Below are positions 25,358-35,205 of a stretch of DNA of 48,941 nucleotides, piece after piece. Position numbers and translations under genes: made by a program. Position 1 is the first letter of the stretch. Every line of letters starts with the position of its first letter. A model generated the notes under the pieces. It had not been told where the DNA came from, ran no database searches, and saw only the letters and a list, made by a program, of their open reading frames with translations. The stretch lies in the NCBI GenBank assembly GCA_022797215.1, contig JAAWKD010000015.1, positions 1 to 48,941 on the forward strand, written 5' to 3'. Source of the stretch: Clostridia bacterium (GTDB lineage Bacteria; Bacillota; Clostridia; TANB77; CAG-508).

Positions 25358-25552
25358 TTATAAACCAAACATTGTCCTTACACTTGTAAATAGAGTACTA
25401 ATCTCTTTAATAACTAATGTTAATACAATAATTAACCCTGCAAGTGTTGTCATCATTGCTTGATCTTCTCTTCCTGCTCTTACTAGCACTTGATATAGTA
25501 CTGCTACTAAAATCCCTATTGCTGCTATTTTAAATAATAAACTAATATCCAT
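25358..25552 (-). CDS. spoIIIAC: Stage III sporulation protein AC
   Basis: 64 aa, two transmembrane helices with the conserved VLVRAGREDQAMMTTLAGL loop between them. The length matches the family. Its upstream gap carries the second, shorter REP-like repeat. Confidence 0.93.
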   Translation of the reverse strand: MDISLLFKIAAIGILVAVLYQVLVRAGREDQAMMTTLAGLIIVLTLVIKEISTLFTSVRTMFGL

Positions 25553-25574
25553 GTTTTCCTCCCTATTTTTTAAG

Positions 25575-25629
25575 GTATGTCCCTATACTGACACTTTTGT
25601 CAGTTTTAAAGAACGTCCCCAACCTGACA
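25575..25629. repeat. Second, shorter REP-like hairpin between spoIIIAB and spoIIIAC
   Basis: ACTGACA-CTTT-TGTCAGT (25587-25604) is followed by AAAGAACGTCCCCAACCTGA (25608-25627). The latter matches the right arm of the 23.6-23.7 kb element with one base missing. This looks like a partially deleted copy. Confidence 0.75.
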
Positions 25630-25633
25630 TTGT

Positions 25634-26143
25634 TTAAATTAATATAATGGCAATTGTTAAACCACCTACAATTCCTAAAGTTCGATACATCTTTTCATTT
25701 TTGATTTTTTCTTGTTTGGCACTTTCTAATTGTGTCTCTAAAAATTGAACTACTACTTCTATTTCACTAATTTGTCCTTCCACATCTGTTTGACCTAGTA
25801 ATCTTCCTAAATTAGATAGAATTGTAATGTCTTCTTTAGATAAATTATTTGGTACATCTGAAAAAGCATTTGTCCAAGCTTCACCTGCACTTTCTTCCTT
25901 CATTCTGCTAGAAGCTCTTGCAAAAATCTTTCCTACATTTCCTTCTATTTTGTTCGCAATTTCTAAAAACACATTAGGAATTGGCTCATAGGTAAATTTA
26001 ATTTTAGTTGCAAATATATTTAAAGCACTTTTCATTTCTTTTAACTCTTTTTCACGGTTGGAATATTTTTTAGAAAATAGGATACCTAGTATGGTACTAG
26101 CTACCACAATGGAAATTAATAAAATAATCTTGAAAAAAATCAT
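25634..26143 (-). CDS. spoIIIAB: Stage III sporulation protein AB
   Basis: 169 aa. An N-terminal membrane helix (ILLISIVVASTILGILF), a helical domain resembling type II secretion GspF (LKEMKSALNIFATKIKFT), and a C-terminal hydrophobic segment (LGIVGGLTIAIILI). It partners the SpoIIIAA ATPase. It starts 11 bp after spoIIIAA. Confidence 0.93.
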   Translation of the reverse strand: MIFFKIILLISIVVASTILGILFSKKYSNREKELKEMKSALNIFATKIKFTYEPIPNVFLEIANKIEGNVGKIFARASSRMKEESAGEAWTNAFSDVPNNLSKEDITILSNLGRLLGQTDVEGQISEIEVVVQFLETQLESAKQEKIKNEKMYRTLGIVGGLTIAIILI

Positions 26144-26154
26144 ATATATCCTCC

Positions 26155-27054
26155 TTAACCAACTTGTTTAGCAGTTTGTTTGCTATATCCAAGTTGTATT
26201 TTTCTGTTGTGATCTAAAAATAGCACTCTGTCTATTATTTGTTTTGTAAGTAATTGACTTAAAATTGGGTTTTGTTTTAGTTCTTCCATATTTGCTCCAT
26301 GTGCTGTAAAAATTCCTCTTACCCCTGAGCAAACTGCATATTCGATAGCTTGTATATCATCAGCGCTTCCAATTTCATCTGCTACAATAACCTTTGGGCT
26401 CATAGAACGCACTAACATTTTCATGCCTAAAGGTTTAGAAATATTTTCTATGACATCTGTTCTAATTCCTATGTCATTTTGCGCAATCCCTTTATCCATA
26501 GCAGATATTTCTCCTCTTTCGTCTACTACTCCAATCGTCATTCCTTTAAAATTCATTTCTGGTATGCCATTGCTAATTCTTCTAATCAAATCTTTTAGTA
26601 TTGTAGTTTTTCCCATGCCTGGTGGGGATACAATTAATGTAGTATAAATATCGTTACCATATGGATTAAGAATATAGTTTAAAGCTTGTGTACTACAATT
26701 AAATACTTGCCTTGCAATCCTAAAATTTAGACTGCTAATATAGCTTAAATTAATCACTTGTCCTTCTTTCATAACAGCATTTCCTGTAATTCCTACACGA
26801 TGACCTCCTTTTAATGTAATAAATCCATTACAAATTTGATTTTGGTAAGAATAAATCGAGTTTTCACAAATTTTTTGCAGAATTTGCAATACTGTATCTG
26901 GTGTTACAGAAAATGAAATCTGTTTTTCTGCTTGTCCATTTCTTAGAATAATTGGCTTATTGGTTCTAATTCTAATCTCTTCTAAATTTTCTAGGAGATT
27001 CTGTTTTATCTTTTGTTTCATTTCTTCTGGAAAAAAGTTTAATATTTCATCCAT
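26155..27054 (-). CDS. spoIIIAA: Stage III sporulation protein AA (secretion ATPase)
   Basis: 299 aa GspE/VirB11-like ATPase powering the SpoIIIA channel. The Walker A motif is SPPGMGKTT (143-151), the Walker B-like segment VIVADEIGS, and the N-terminal domain carries LKGGHRVGITG, diagnostic for SpoIIIAA. First gene of the eight-gene operon; GAGG lies 7 nt before the ATG. Expression should be sigma-E dependent, as in other spore formers, but I could not fix a convincing sigma-E promoter by eye. Confidence 0.95.
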   Translation of the reverse strand: MDEILNFFPEEMKQKIKQNLLENLEEIRIRTNKPIILRNGQAEKQISFSVTPDTVLQILQKICENSIYSYQNQICNGFITLKGGHRVGITGNAVMKEGQVINLSYISSLNFRIARQVFNCSTQALNYILNPYGNDIYTTLIVSPPGMGKTTILKDLIRRISNGIPEMNFKGMTIGVVDERGEISAMDKGIAQNDIGIRTDVIENISKPLGMKMLVRSMSPKVIVADEIGSADDIQAIEYAVCSGVRGIFTAHGANMEELKQNPILSQLLTKQIIDRVLFLDHNRKIQLGYSKQTAKQVG

Positions 27055-27128
27055 TTGTTACCTCTTTTGTATAAAATAAAAATACGAATTGCATAACTTG
27101 TCTCTACGTTGCTTTGCTCCTAGAGCCA

Positions 27129-27170
27129 AGAAAAACATAGTCATATAATATATATATGCTATGTTTTTCT
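27129..27170. terminator. Bidirectional hairpin upstream of spoIIIAA
   Basis: AGAAAAACATAG (27129-27140) pairs with CTATGTTTTTCT (27159-27170), plus pairing inside the AT-rich loop. It isolates the spoIIIA operon from the gene at 27270. Confidence 0.75.
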
Positions 27171-27224
27171 ATTTTAGAACTATTTTTATTATACTTTTTA
27201 TTTTCGCTTTTATTCTATGTAAAA

Positions 27225-27249
27225 CGGACAAGAGCACTGCTCCTGTCCG
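27225..27249 (-). terminator. Terminator of the 27270-27620 gene
   Basis: CGGACAAGAGCA-C-TGCTCCTGTCCG: a 12-bp stem with one mismatch or wobble. The minus-strand flank begins TTTTAC. It lies about 20 bp past the stop codon. Confidence 0.8.
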
Positions 27250-27269
27250 CTTTACCTTAAAGATATAAT

Positions 27270-27620
27270 TTATGCTTTCTTCCTCAACTTTATCGTAATG
27301 ATGATTTCATTTCCCTTCTTTTCTATTTCTACTTGAAGTTTAGACTCATATTTTCTAAGCTCATTCATCACTCTTAAGCCGACATCCTCATAATCTCCCG
27401 CAAAACGAAAACGATGTTGCATTCCTCCATCATAGCTGACACTGTATGCCTGACTATGAAAAAGGTTTACCTTTATAGTGTCATATGCGTTCCGTCCTCT
27501 TATTTCCATTTGTTCTGCAATAGATTTTAGAACTTTTTCTGCCCCCTGTCCTTCTGCGATTTTTTCTTCTATTTCTTGAGAAGCCTGCCATTTGCAAATA
27601 CTACTTTCAAGGTCTATCAT
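27270..27620 (-). CDS. Conserved-looking protein of unknown function
   Basis: 116 aa, no family recognised. The N-terminal half is helical (EIEEKIAEGQGAEKVLKSIAEQ). The C-terminal half is beta-rich and ends in KLQVEIEKKGNEIIITIKLRKK, with a central SVSYDGGMQHRFRFAGDYED. Soluble, no signal peptide. The G+C is a little above its neighbours and it contains one in-frame CGG (GGA-CGG-AAC), read as Arg in the only open frame. It has its own terminator, and a 127-bp gap separates it from yebC. Confidence 0.6.
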   Translation of the reverse strand: MIDLESSICKWQASQEIEEKIAEGQGAEKVLKSIAEQMEIRGRNAYDTIKVNLFHSQAYSVSYDGGMQHRFRFAGDYEDVGLRVMNELRKYESKLQVEIEKKGNEIIITIKLRKKA

Positions 27621-27747
27621 AGATTATACCTCCTGTTCGCCAATTCACAAACTTTTTTCACTTGCAACAAAATTGCTAGATAGATTATATCATCTTTTAT
27701 CCAATATAGCAACTGTCTACATAACAGTTGCTATATTAATCATCTTA

Positions 27748-28473
27748 TTACTCTTCCCAATTATGGTACACATTCATGACATCATCTAAATCTTCTAGTG
27801 TGTCAATTAATCTTTGCATTTTTTCTCCATCTTGTTCACTTAAAGCAATATAGGTAGATGGTACCATTTGTACTTCTGCTTCTAAAAATTCTAACCCTTG
27901 TGCTTCTAAAGCTTCTCTTACTTTTGAAAAATCAGCTTGTGAAGTAGTGATTTCATAACATTCATCAGATGCTTCAAAATCTTCTGCTCCACTATCTAAT
28001 GCTAACATCATCATATCATCTTCTGATAAGCTTGTTGTGGTTTTATCAATAACAATAACACCTTTTTTGGTAAATAAATAAGATACACAACCTGTTGTTC
28101 CTAAATTTCCACCTGCTTTATCAAAAGCATGACGTACATCTGCAGCTGTTCTATTTTTATTATCTGTACTTGCCTCTACAATAACTGCTACACCATTTGT
28201 GCCATATCCTTCATACACAATTTCTTCATAATTCTTGTTGTCACCTTCTCCTGAAGCTTTTTTGATTGCATTGTTAATTGTATCATTAGGCATATTATTT
28301 GCTTTACATTTTGCAATAACATCTTTTAATTTTGAATTACCAGCAGGGTCAGCACCACCTTGTTTTACAGCAATTAATAATTCTCTACCTAATTTTGTAA
28401 ATATTTTTCCTCTTGCAGCATCCGCTTTTCCTTTTTTTGCTTGAATATTATGCCATTTACTATGTCCTGACAT
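27748..28473 (-). CDS. yebC: YebC/PmpR-family protein (TACO1-like)
   Basis: 241 aa from ATG 28473, chosen over an upstream in-frame start at 28518 because [18 protein letters not shown] is the invariant family N-terminus and AAGGAGG lies 8 nt before it. The family includes transcription regulators and, in recent work, factors that help ribosomes through proline stretches. Three-domain layout with [19 protein letters not shown] in the middle and a typical acidic C-terminus. Confidence 0.95.
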   Translation of the reverse strand: MSGHSKWHNIQAKKGKADAARGKIFTKLGRELLIAVKQGGADPAGNSKLKDVIAKCKANNMPNDTINNAIKKASGEGDNKNYEEIVYEGYGTNGVAVIVEASTDNKNRTAADVRHAFDKAGGNLGTTGCVSYLFTKKGVIVIDKTTTSLSEDDMMMLALDSGAEDFEASDECYEITTSQADFSKVREALEAQGLEFLEAEVQMVPSTYIALSEQDGEKMQRLIDTLEDLDDVMNVYHNWEE

Positions 28474-28600
28474 GGTTAATTCCTCCTTATTTTTTATTTC
28501 TAAACTATTGTAACACATTTTTTAAATTTTGTGTAGTAGTTTTTAGAAATAAAAAGAGCCATTTATTTGAAATTTTATGTAGTAATTTATATGTAAAGAA

Positions 28601-28628
28601 AAGTCCTTCTATGATATAAGAAGGACTT
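28601..28628 (-). terminator. Terminator of the dockerin/cohesin operon
   Basis: AAGTCCTTCT (28601-28610) pairs with AGAAGGACTT (28619-28628). The minus-strand flank is TTTTCTTT. About 35 bp past the cohesin gene stop. Confidence 0.85.
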
Positions 28629-28661
28629 AAACAATTCATACATAGAAATAATCAATTTGTA

Positions 28662-29561
28662 TTAGTGTATTTTCCAATATTTTGTTATCGCAAACAATAT
28701 TCCAATAATTGCAATAACACTTACAATGCTTATGGTATAGAATAATCCTTTACTCATATTTTTATCTTCTTTTGTTTCCTCTGTATTAGAGGCAAAAGCA
28801 TTTTGTACATTGTTGATTTGGCTTTCACTATTTGTAACATCATTTTCTACAACATTATTTTCTTCTACATTATTGATAGTATTGTTTGTTGTTTCATTCT
28901 TTGCATTTCCACCTTGTACATTGTTAGAACCACTACTTGATGGTTTTGTTGTTTCTGTGTTTGGCTTTGTTGTTTGAGTGTTTTGATTACTATTTCCTGG
29001 TTTTGTATTATTAGTAGTATTTCCTGGCTTTTGAGTATTATTGCTTCCTTGGTTGTTACTTCCTGAACTTCCACTATTTTTCTCTTCTATTGCAATATTA
29101 ATAGAATTTCCTCCACAATTTTTTTCTCCTTCGCCATCAGATATCTCAAAATCACTTATCTTCACCCAAGCACTCTTTTTAGCTTTTCCTTTTTCATTTA
29201 CTTTAAATGTTATTTTAAAAACATTCTCATTTTTGGTTGATAGTTCATTTTTAAATGAAGTAATCTTTCCATTTGAAGAATTGTGAAAAGGATCTGACCA
29301 TTTATTTTGCCCTTCTATGCTCACTAAAGTTAAAGAATCTGTATCATAGCTCACAACTGCTCCTATTGCAATAATTCCCTTTGTAGTTTGCAAATTAGAT
29401 ATTGCGACATAAACTGAAAACTGCTCTTTATACGTTACTTTATTTTTAGATGCACTTAAATTTACATTACAATTAAGTGCTGCATATGTTTTGCTTGTAA
29501 ACATACAAATTATTAACATCATGATAACAAAAACTATGCTTATTTTTTTAACTCTGTTCAT
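28662..29561 (-). CDS. Membrane-anchored cohesin-domain protein
   Basis: 299 aa. A signal peptide (VIMMLIICMFTSKTYA) is followed by a cohesin-like beta-sandwich at about 30-160: NLSASKNKVTYKEQFSVYVAISNLQ, IIAIGAVVSYDTDSLTLVSIEG and VFKITFKVNEKGKAKKSAWVKISDFEISDGEG follow the cohesin strand pattern. Then comes a Ser/Asn/Thr-rich linker of about 100 residues and a C-terminal membrane helix (LFYTISIVSVIAIIGILFAI) with a short basic tail. The layout is that of a single-cohesin anchoring scaffoldin. It lies 25 bp after the dockerin-bearing protein, so the two are probably a receptor-ligand pair. Functional pairing is inference. Confidence 0.82.
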   Translation of the reverse strand: MNRVKKISIVFVIMMLIICMFTSKTYAALNCNVNLSASKNKVTYKEQFSVYVAISNLQTTKGIIAIGAVVSYDTDSLTLVSIEGQNKWSDPFHNSSNGKITSFKNELSTKNENVFKITFKVNEKGKAKKSAWVKISDFEISDGEGEKNCGGNSINIAIEEKNSGSSGSNNQGSNNTQKPGNTTNNTKPGNSNQNTQTTKPNTETTKPSSSGSNNVQGGNAKNETTNNTINNVEENNVVENDVTNSESQINNVQNAFASNTEETKEDKNMSKGLFYTISIVSVIAIIGILFAITKYWKIH

Positions 29562-29586
29562 TCTTCTGCATCTCTCCTTATTTCAT

Positions 29587-32500
29587 TTATTTATTTTTTC
29601 CTACTAGTAAAAGTTGCATTTTTGCTAAATCTGTTATTGTTACTTTATTGTTATTATCTATATCTGCTGCTTCTAAGTATTCACCTACTAAAGTTTCTTT
29701 TTCTATATAATGTAAGCATAATTTAGCTAAGTCTGTTAAATTAACAGTACCATTTCCATCAATATCAGCTCTTACTACAAATGTGTATACATTATCTCCT
29801 ACATATGCTTTCATACCAGTTCCTATTTTAGCTGTTCCCTCTATAATGTTATCATTTTTATCTTTAATAATTACTTCTTGATTTGCTTGTATATGCTTCA
29901 TAAATTCATTTACTTCAAGATTTAATGGTACTTTTCTAATGATATTACCTGTTATTTCATATTCTTCTGATGTAAGTTCATCATTATTATCTGGCTCTTT
30001 TTTCTCAATCCAGGTCACTTCTGCTGTTATAGAGTTTGTATTTCCTGCTTCATCAACAAATTCAAATGTAAATTCTCCATTTCTAGTAAATGTATATGTG
30101 TTTTTACCATCATTATTAGTAATTGTAACATTTTCTTTATCAAATGTTATAGTTACAGTTACATCTGATTGTGTATTTTCTGTAATATCATAAGATAATG
30201 TAGCTTGTGGTTTTACTTTATCAATCCAATCTACTTTAGCAGTTGTACTTCCTCTATGTCCTGCTCTATCAACATATTCAAAGGTAAACTCTCCATTTTC
30301 TGTAAATTCATATTTTAATGGGTTTTCATTTCCTGTATTATTAGTAACTGTTACTTCTTCACTTGGAACCAATGTTGCAATAACTGATTGATTTGTTTTA
30401 GAAGAAATACTATATTCAATGGTTCCTGTTGGAGCTTCTTTATCAATCCAATCTACACGAATAGGTATCATACCTCTTTGACCATTTGGATCTATATATT
30501 CAAAAGCATCTTCACCATTTTCTGTAAAGGTGTAAATGTTGCTACCATTATTACTTACGATTGTGTATCCTTCTTCTAATTCTAATGTTACAGTAACATC
30601 TTGGTCTGTCCACTCCTTCGTAGAGTATGTTAATGTGTATTTTGGCATTTTTGTAATCCAATTAACACTAGCTGTCTCAGTACCTTCATTACCTGCTCTA
30701 TCTATAAAACGGAAAGTAAATTCTCCATTTTTATCAAATGTGTATGTGTCAGAACCTTCATTATTTAAAATGGTTACTTCTTCATTTGGATTTAATGTCA
30801 CTGTAACTGGTTTATCTGTTAAATGTACAGTACTATACTCAATTTGAGCTGTTGGAGCTTCTTTATCAATCCAATCAACTGCAATTGTTTTTGTTCCTAC
30901 ATTACCTAATTCATCTGCAAATTCTAATTCATAAGATGCATTATTTTCAAATGTTATTGTTTTACTTCCATCTACCGGATTTTCAGCAATTTGTACATCT
31001 TTTGAAAGTATCGTTATATTTTCTTTATCAAATGTAATTGTTGCTACTACATCTTCATTTGTTATTTCAGTTGTACTGTAAGTAACATCTACTGTTGGTG
31101 CTGTTTTATCAATCCAATCTACTTTAGCTGTTGTACTACCTTTGTTTCCAGCTTCATCAACAAATTCAAATGTGAACTCACCATTTTCTGTAAATGTATG
31201 TTTTTTACTTCCACCATTATTAGTAATAGTAATTGGTCTATTTTCATCTACTAACTCAGCTATAACATCTTTATTAGTTTTATTAGTAATATTATAACTA
31301 ATCTCAGCAGTAGGTATTTCACTAGCTGTTGGATTTTCATATAAATTGATAACAGCTATTGAAAAATAATGTTGAAGCCCTGATTGATAAACTGATGGGC
31401 AATGAATTTTTACATACTTCGCCTGTTTCGCTTCTTCAAAAGTTATCTTTTTCAAATTATTGTTATTTCCTAAATTATTACCAACTGCTGCCAGCTCCCA
31501 ATTTGTACCATCCATACTTACATAAATTTCTAGTTTACTAGCTTTTCCAGTTGGATATCCTCCTGTTCCTGTTGCCCTTGCATCAGGAACATAATCTACT
31601 TCTGCTACATATCTAGGTTTATCTAGTTCTATTACTACATATGAAGGCTTATATGCTCCTCCCAAACCAGAACTAGTTGCTCCATGCCATGATGTATTTA
31701 TATCTCCATCAAGTATATTGTCTTTATTCCCTCCACTTGTAGCTGATACTTCTGTAACCTTTAAACCTGTTCTAGAAATATATCGATGTGATTCCGAAGA
31801 TGTATTAGTAGTAAATGTATAATGTACAGGATCACTTGTTGTATTTGTTCCTGATGCAATTAATCTAAGGTATACAACTACATGTCCTCTTAAATTTGGT
31901 TTTCCATCTGCAAATGATGTCCACTCTCCAGAATTAGGATCTAAGGTCCATTCCATTTGATCAGTTGTACCATTAATACAATTTTCTAAATCGTCTATTG
32001 AAACAGTATCGCTTGGGAATACTCCCTTGTTAATATTAATAGTGAAAATGTTTTCATTAGTTAATGGTAATCCTGATATACGAATTTTAATATCATCATT
32101 AGCATTTATTGATGCAATTTCTTCATTAGTAAGTTGTATAGAATGTTCATAAACTTCTTTCCAATTATTACCACCATCTAAACTATAACTCCAAGTTACT
32201 TGCGCACTCTGTAATTGTTTAGATAATACTATTTTCCCAGCATTTGCACCTGAAAAAGAGAAAGTAGCAATTCTAGAATCAATTACACCTAAAATTGCAT
32301 TAGCAACAATTGGCACTTCTTTATGGTATAAAGTATTTGCACTTGTTGCCTTTGTAGCTTTACGCAATGTTTGCTCTTGTATCATTAGCATTTTTCCTTT
32401 GTATTCAGGTGATGTAATTTTTGTACCAATTAATTTAGTCAAGTCGTACATTGGTAATGGATGGTAAGTCATTGCTTCTGCAATTTCTTCTGCTAAAGCA

Positions 32501-34413
32501 ATTCTCTCTTCGTCAGTTTTAGAAGCATCTGCATTATATAAACTTATCATACCAACCCAAGCATCAAAATTGATAATTTCCTCTTTTAAAGCATCACGAT
32601 AAATTTGCTCTAATTTTCTTTTATCATCTTTAAATGTATCTGCTTGTAATAATATTAACTCTGCTTTTTCATATTTCTCATATTCATTTTGGGCTTCTTG
32701 TGATAAGAAGTGGTAAGAACCTCTTTTGGCTGCACCACTAGACCATCCGCCGCCCCAACCATTTGGCATACGTCCACCACCGTCAGTATCTGCCCAACCA
32801 GTAGATGCAACACTGTATGCTAATTGCCAAGCATTTTTTCCATTACCTGCATTATATAAATAGATATAAGCTGCATGTGCTGGTTGACCTACTACTTTAG
32901 CAGGATATCCCCATACACCGTAAAGGTTAGCTGCTGTTTTAGAAAGCCCTCCACAAACTGCTCCTTCTTCAAATACAATCCATAACTTTGGTGTTCTTGC
33001 TTGATAAGTAATATTGTATTTAGAAAGTTCATATTTTGCATCCCATTTCGCATAATTTTCTTGGCTATAATATTGTGGTCTATAATAACCATAACCTTTT
33101 GTATAGTTAATATATTTAAATGGGTTAAAACGATCCACTAGATTTGAAAATTTCTTTTCAGAATAATCACGTAACCATAATATTTCTTCATCATCAATAT
33201 TGGTAAACATTACTGCACGCATTTCTTCAATTGTATAATTCTCAAACATGGCATTTGATCCTAATTTGCCATCTAAATGCATTTGTTTATAAATTTCATA
33301 TCTAGTAACAGCATCTGATAATTTGCTACCTCCACCAATCCATAAACCAACATTGGTTGAATGTGATAAAGATAAAGATAACATCATTTTTAAATATAAA
33401 TCTTTATATTTTGTTCCGTTTGCTGTCACATTCTCATTGCTTAAATCTTCTTTATGAGTTTGATATAATCTGCTTAATACTTGTAATGATCTTAAATAGG
33501 TACCATTTGGAGTACCACCAATCGTCCATAAACGTAATGCTTCTTCATTATTTAAAAACCATTCTAAAGTTTCTTGATTCTTAGGATCCTCTTCTAAAAA
33601 CATACGAAGTTGGTATTGACCTACTCTTTTTATAAAATCCCTTTGTAAAAGAGGAAGCACTAACTCATCTTCAACTGGTCCTCTTTTATATGCTTTTCTT
33701 ATCATTTCGTCAAATTCTTCTACTGTCATCATAACATTTTCACTATAATTTTCTTTTACAAGTTTTGCGTCTCCCCATACTGCATGGTCACTTGCATTAG
33801 AACCATTATCATGAGCATATAATCTAATATAATTAACATCTTTAATATCTATTTTGGCATATACTGCACTATTAGAACTTTTTAGTGCTGTAGGATTTTC
33901 CTCTGTACGTAAAGTCCATGTCTTTCCATCTTCAGAAGTATAAATATAGAATTTTACACCATTTCCTTTATTTCCTGCAGTACTATTTAGACCGTAAAAT
34001 ACTGTAAAATATGCATAATCTTTATAATTACTAATGTCATATTCTACAGTAGAAGTAGCATGTGCCCAAATTCCTTTTTTAATTAATATGGTAGAACCAT
34101 TTACCATCATGGTAAGTGATTTATTATCTTGTGTTTTGTCTACTGAAATATTTCCCCAGCCTACTTGTGCTTTACTATATGGGATATCAGACAAAAATAC
34201 TACATCGCTTTCTTTTGTACTATTGTTATCAGATACAGCCATTCCTGTTTCTTCTTCACTTTCCTTACTATTTCCATTATAAGTAAGTACATTGTATGGC
34301 TTTATCCCTCCATAACTAACTTTTGTGTTTTCAAAGAGAAATACTGCAACCACTAGAAGTAATACACAAAAGGCTATGAAAAACATTGTTTTTGCTTTTA
34401 ATAACTTTTTCAT
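29587..34413 (-). CDS. Giant extracellular dockerin protein with NPCBM, transglutaminase-like, discoidin and Ig-like domains
   Basis: 1608 aa. Order: N-terminal membrane or signal segment (11-27); NPCBM/NEW2 carbohydrate-binding domain (~72-220, YSKAQVGWGNISVD...GIWAHATSTVEYDI); helical region (~225-470); transglutaminase-like core with candidate triad Cys487 (EEGAVCGGLSKTA), His513 (GQPAHAAYIY) and Asp542/544 (GWADTD); beta domain; F5/8 discoidin domain (~895-1035, DGDINTSWHG); six Ig-like repeats of ~72 aa (~1036-1471, each ending in W-I-[DTE]-K); and a C-terminal dockerin (~1549-1600) with two Ca-binding loops, DIDGNGTVNLTDLAKL and DIDNNNKVTITDLAKM. It probably binds glycans and acts on proteins or peptides at the surface, docking on the cohesin protein encoded next. 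AGGAGAG precedes the ATG. Confidence 0.85.
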   Translation of the reverse strand: MKKLLKAKTMFFIAFCVLLLVVAVFLFENTKVSYGGIKPYNVLTYNGNSKESEEETGMAVSDNNSTKESDVVFLSDIPYSKAQVGWGNISVDKTQDNKSLTMMVNGSTILIKKGIWAHATSTVEYDISNYKDYAYFTVFYGLNSTAGNKGNGVKFYIYTSEDGKTWTLRTEENPTALKSSNSAVYAKIDIKDVNYIRLYAHDNGSNASDHAVWGDAKLVKENYSENVMMTVEEFDEMIRKAYKRGPVEDELVLPLLQRDFIKRVGQYQLRMFLEEDPKNQETLEWFLNNEEALRLWTIGGTPNGTYLRSLQVLSRLYQTHKEDLSNENVTANGTKYKDLYLKMMLSLSLSHSTNVGLWIGGGSKLSDAVTRYEIYKQMHLDGKLGSNAMFENYTIEEMRAVMFTNIDDEEILWLRDYSEKKFSNLVDRFNPFKYINYTKGYGYYRPQYYSQENYAKWDAKYELSKYNITYQARTPKLWIVFEEGAVCGGLSKTAANLYGVWGYPAKVVGQPAHAAYIYLYNAGNGKNAWQLAYSVASTGWADTDGGGRMPNGWGGGWSSGAAKRGSYHFLSQEAQNEYEKYEKAELILLQADTFKDDKRKLEQIYRDALKEEIINFDAWVGMISLYNADASKTDEERIALAEEIAEAMTYHPLPMYDLTKLIGTKITSPEYKGKMLMIQEQTLRKATKATSANTLYHKEVPIVANAILGVIDSRIATFSFSGANAGKIVLSKQLQSAQVTWSYSLDGGNNWKEVYEHSIQLTNEEIASINANDDIKIRISGLPLTNENIFTININKGVFPSDTVSIDDLENCINGTTDQMEWTLDPNSGEWTSFADGKPNLRGHVVVYLRLIASGTNTTSDPVHYTFTTNTSSESHRYISRTGLKVTEVSATSGGNKDNILDGDINTSWHGATSSGLGGAYKPSYVVIELDKPRYVAEVDYVPDARATGTGGYPTGKASKLEIYVSMDGTNWELAAVGNNLGNNNNLKKITFEEAKQAKYVKIHCPSVYQSGLQHYFSIAVINLYENPTASEIPTAEISYNITNKTNKDVIAELVDENRPITITNNGGSKKHTFTENGEFTFEFVDEAGNKGSTTAKVDWIDKTAPTVDVTYSTTEITNEDVVATITFDKENITILSKDVQIAENPVDGSKTITFENNASYELEFADELGNVGTKTIAVDWIDKEAPTAQIEYSTVHLTDKPVTVTLNPNEEVTILNNEGSDTYTFDKNGEFTFRFIDRAGNEGTETASVNWITKMPKYTLTYSTKEWTDQDVTVTLELEEGYTIVSNNGSNIYTFTENGEDAFEYIDPNGQRGMIPIRVDWIDKEAPTGTIEYSISSKTNQSVIATLVPSEEVTVTNNTGNENPLKYEFTENGEFTFEYVDRAGHRGSTTAKVDWIDKVKPQATLSYDITENTQSDVTVTITFDKENVTITNNDGKNTYTFTRNGEFTFEFVDEAGNTNSITAEVTWIEKKEPDNNDELTSEEYEITGNIIRKVPLNLEVNEFMKHIQANQEVIIKDKNDNIIEGTAKIGTGMKAYVGDNVYTFVVRADIDGNGTVNLTDLAKLCLHYIEKETLVGEYLEAADIDNNNKVTITDLAKMQLLLVGKNK

Positions 34414-34632
34414 TTTTATCTCTCCTTATTATTATTTTATAATTTTTCTCCTAACTTTCATTTTACCACATTTTTTCCATTTTTTCAACTTTTTACAATT
34501 TTTTTGGAAGAATTTTGTCAAAATTATATTCTATATTTTTACAACATTTAAGAATTGCAAATACTCCTATTTGCAATCCTTATTTATCCCTAGATTTTAA
34601 CTCTATATTAAATTTTATGATGAAATAAGAAA

Positions 34633-34659
34633 AATAGTGTCATAAAAAAAGACACTATT
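34633..34659 (-). terminator. Terminator of the XRE-regulator gene
   Basis: AATAGTGTC (34633-34641) pairs with GACACTATT (34651-34659), with A/T-rich extensions on both sides, 15 bp past the stop at 34674. Confidence 0.8.
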
Positions 34660-34673
34660 CTTATTTTAGATAA

Positions 34674-35126
34674 TTAACATTTTTTATCTTTCCACTCATG
34701 ATATAAAATATCTTTTAATACTAGCATGCTGTCTAGATTATTATAATGATATTGATTTTTTAAGCTATCTAACATCTCTCTCATTTGAAAAGCATATTTT
34801 TCTATATCCACTTCTTTTTGATAAGTTGCTAATACTGGGTACTTTTTGCTCCAAGCATTTGTCCAGTCAATTTTAGCTTCTTTTTCTTCATTTGTGTTTT
34901 TAATTACGTCTTCTATTTCTTTTAAGTCAACATCAAATTCTATTAGCTCGTCTAAAGATAAATGATATAACTTTGCTAATTTTTTTGATTGGTAAATATC
35001 TGGAACTGTCTCATCTGTCTCCCATTTAGAAATAGTTTGTCTGCTTACACCTAGTTTTTCGGCTACATCTTCTTGTGATAAACCTGCTTTTTTCCTTGCT
35101 TGAAATAAATTATTTCCTAAATTCAT
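34674..35126 (-). CDS. XRE-family transcriptional regulator
   Basis: 150 aa from ATG 35126 (GGAGGTGG 5 nt upstream). An upstream in-frame start at 35141 overlaps that site. The N-terminal Cro/CI helix-turn-helix is LFQARKKAGLSQEDVAEKLG, then SRQTISKWETDETVPD. The C-terminal ~85 residues are helical and charged, a sensor region I cannot name. It stands alone with its own terminator; the target is unknown. It is upstream of the dockerin gene in transcription order but separated from it by the terminator. Confidence 0.85.
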   Translation of the reverse strand: MNLGNNLFQARKKAGLSQEDVAEKLGVSRQTISKWETDETVPDIYQSKKLAKLYHLSLDELIEFDVDLKEIEDVIKNTNEEKEAKIDWTNAWSKKYPVLATYQKEVDIEKYAFQMREMLDSLKNQYHYNNLDSMLVLKDILYHEWKDKKC

Positions 35127-35205
35127 TTTATCCACCTCCAAATTAAGTGTACTACTATTATAAAGTTTTTTCTATCAACTATATTTTGCAATTATGCCCT
35201 TTTTC

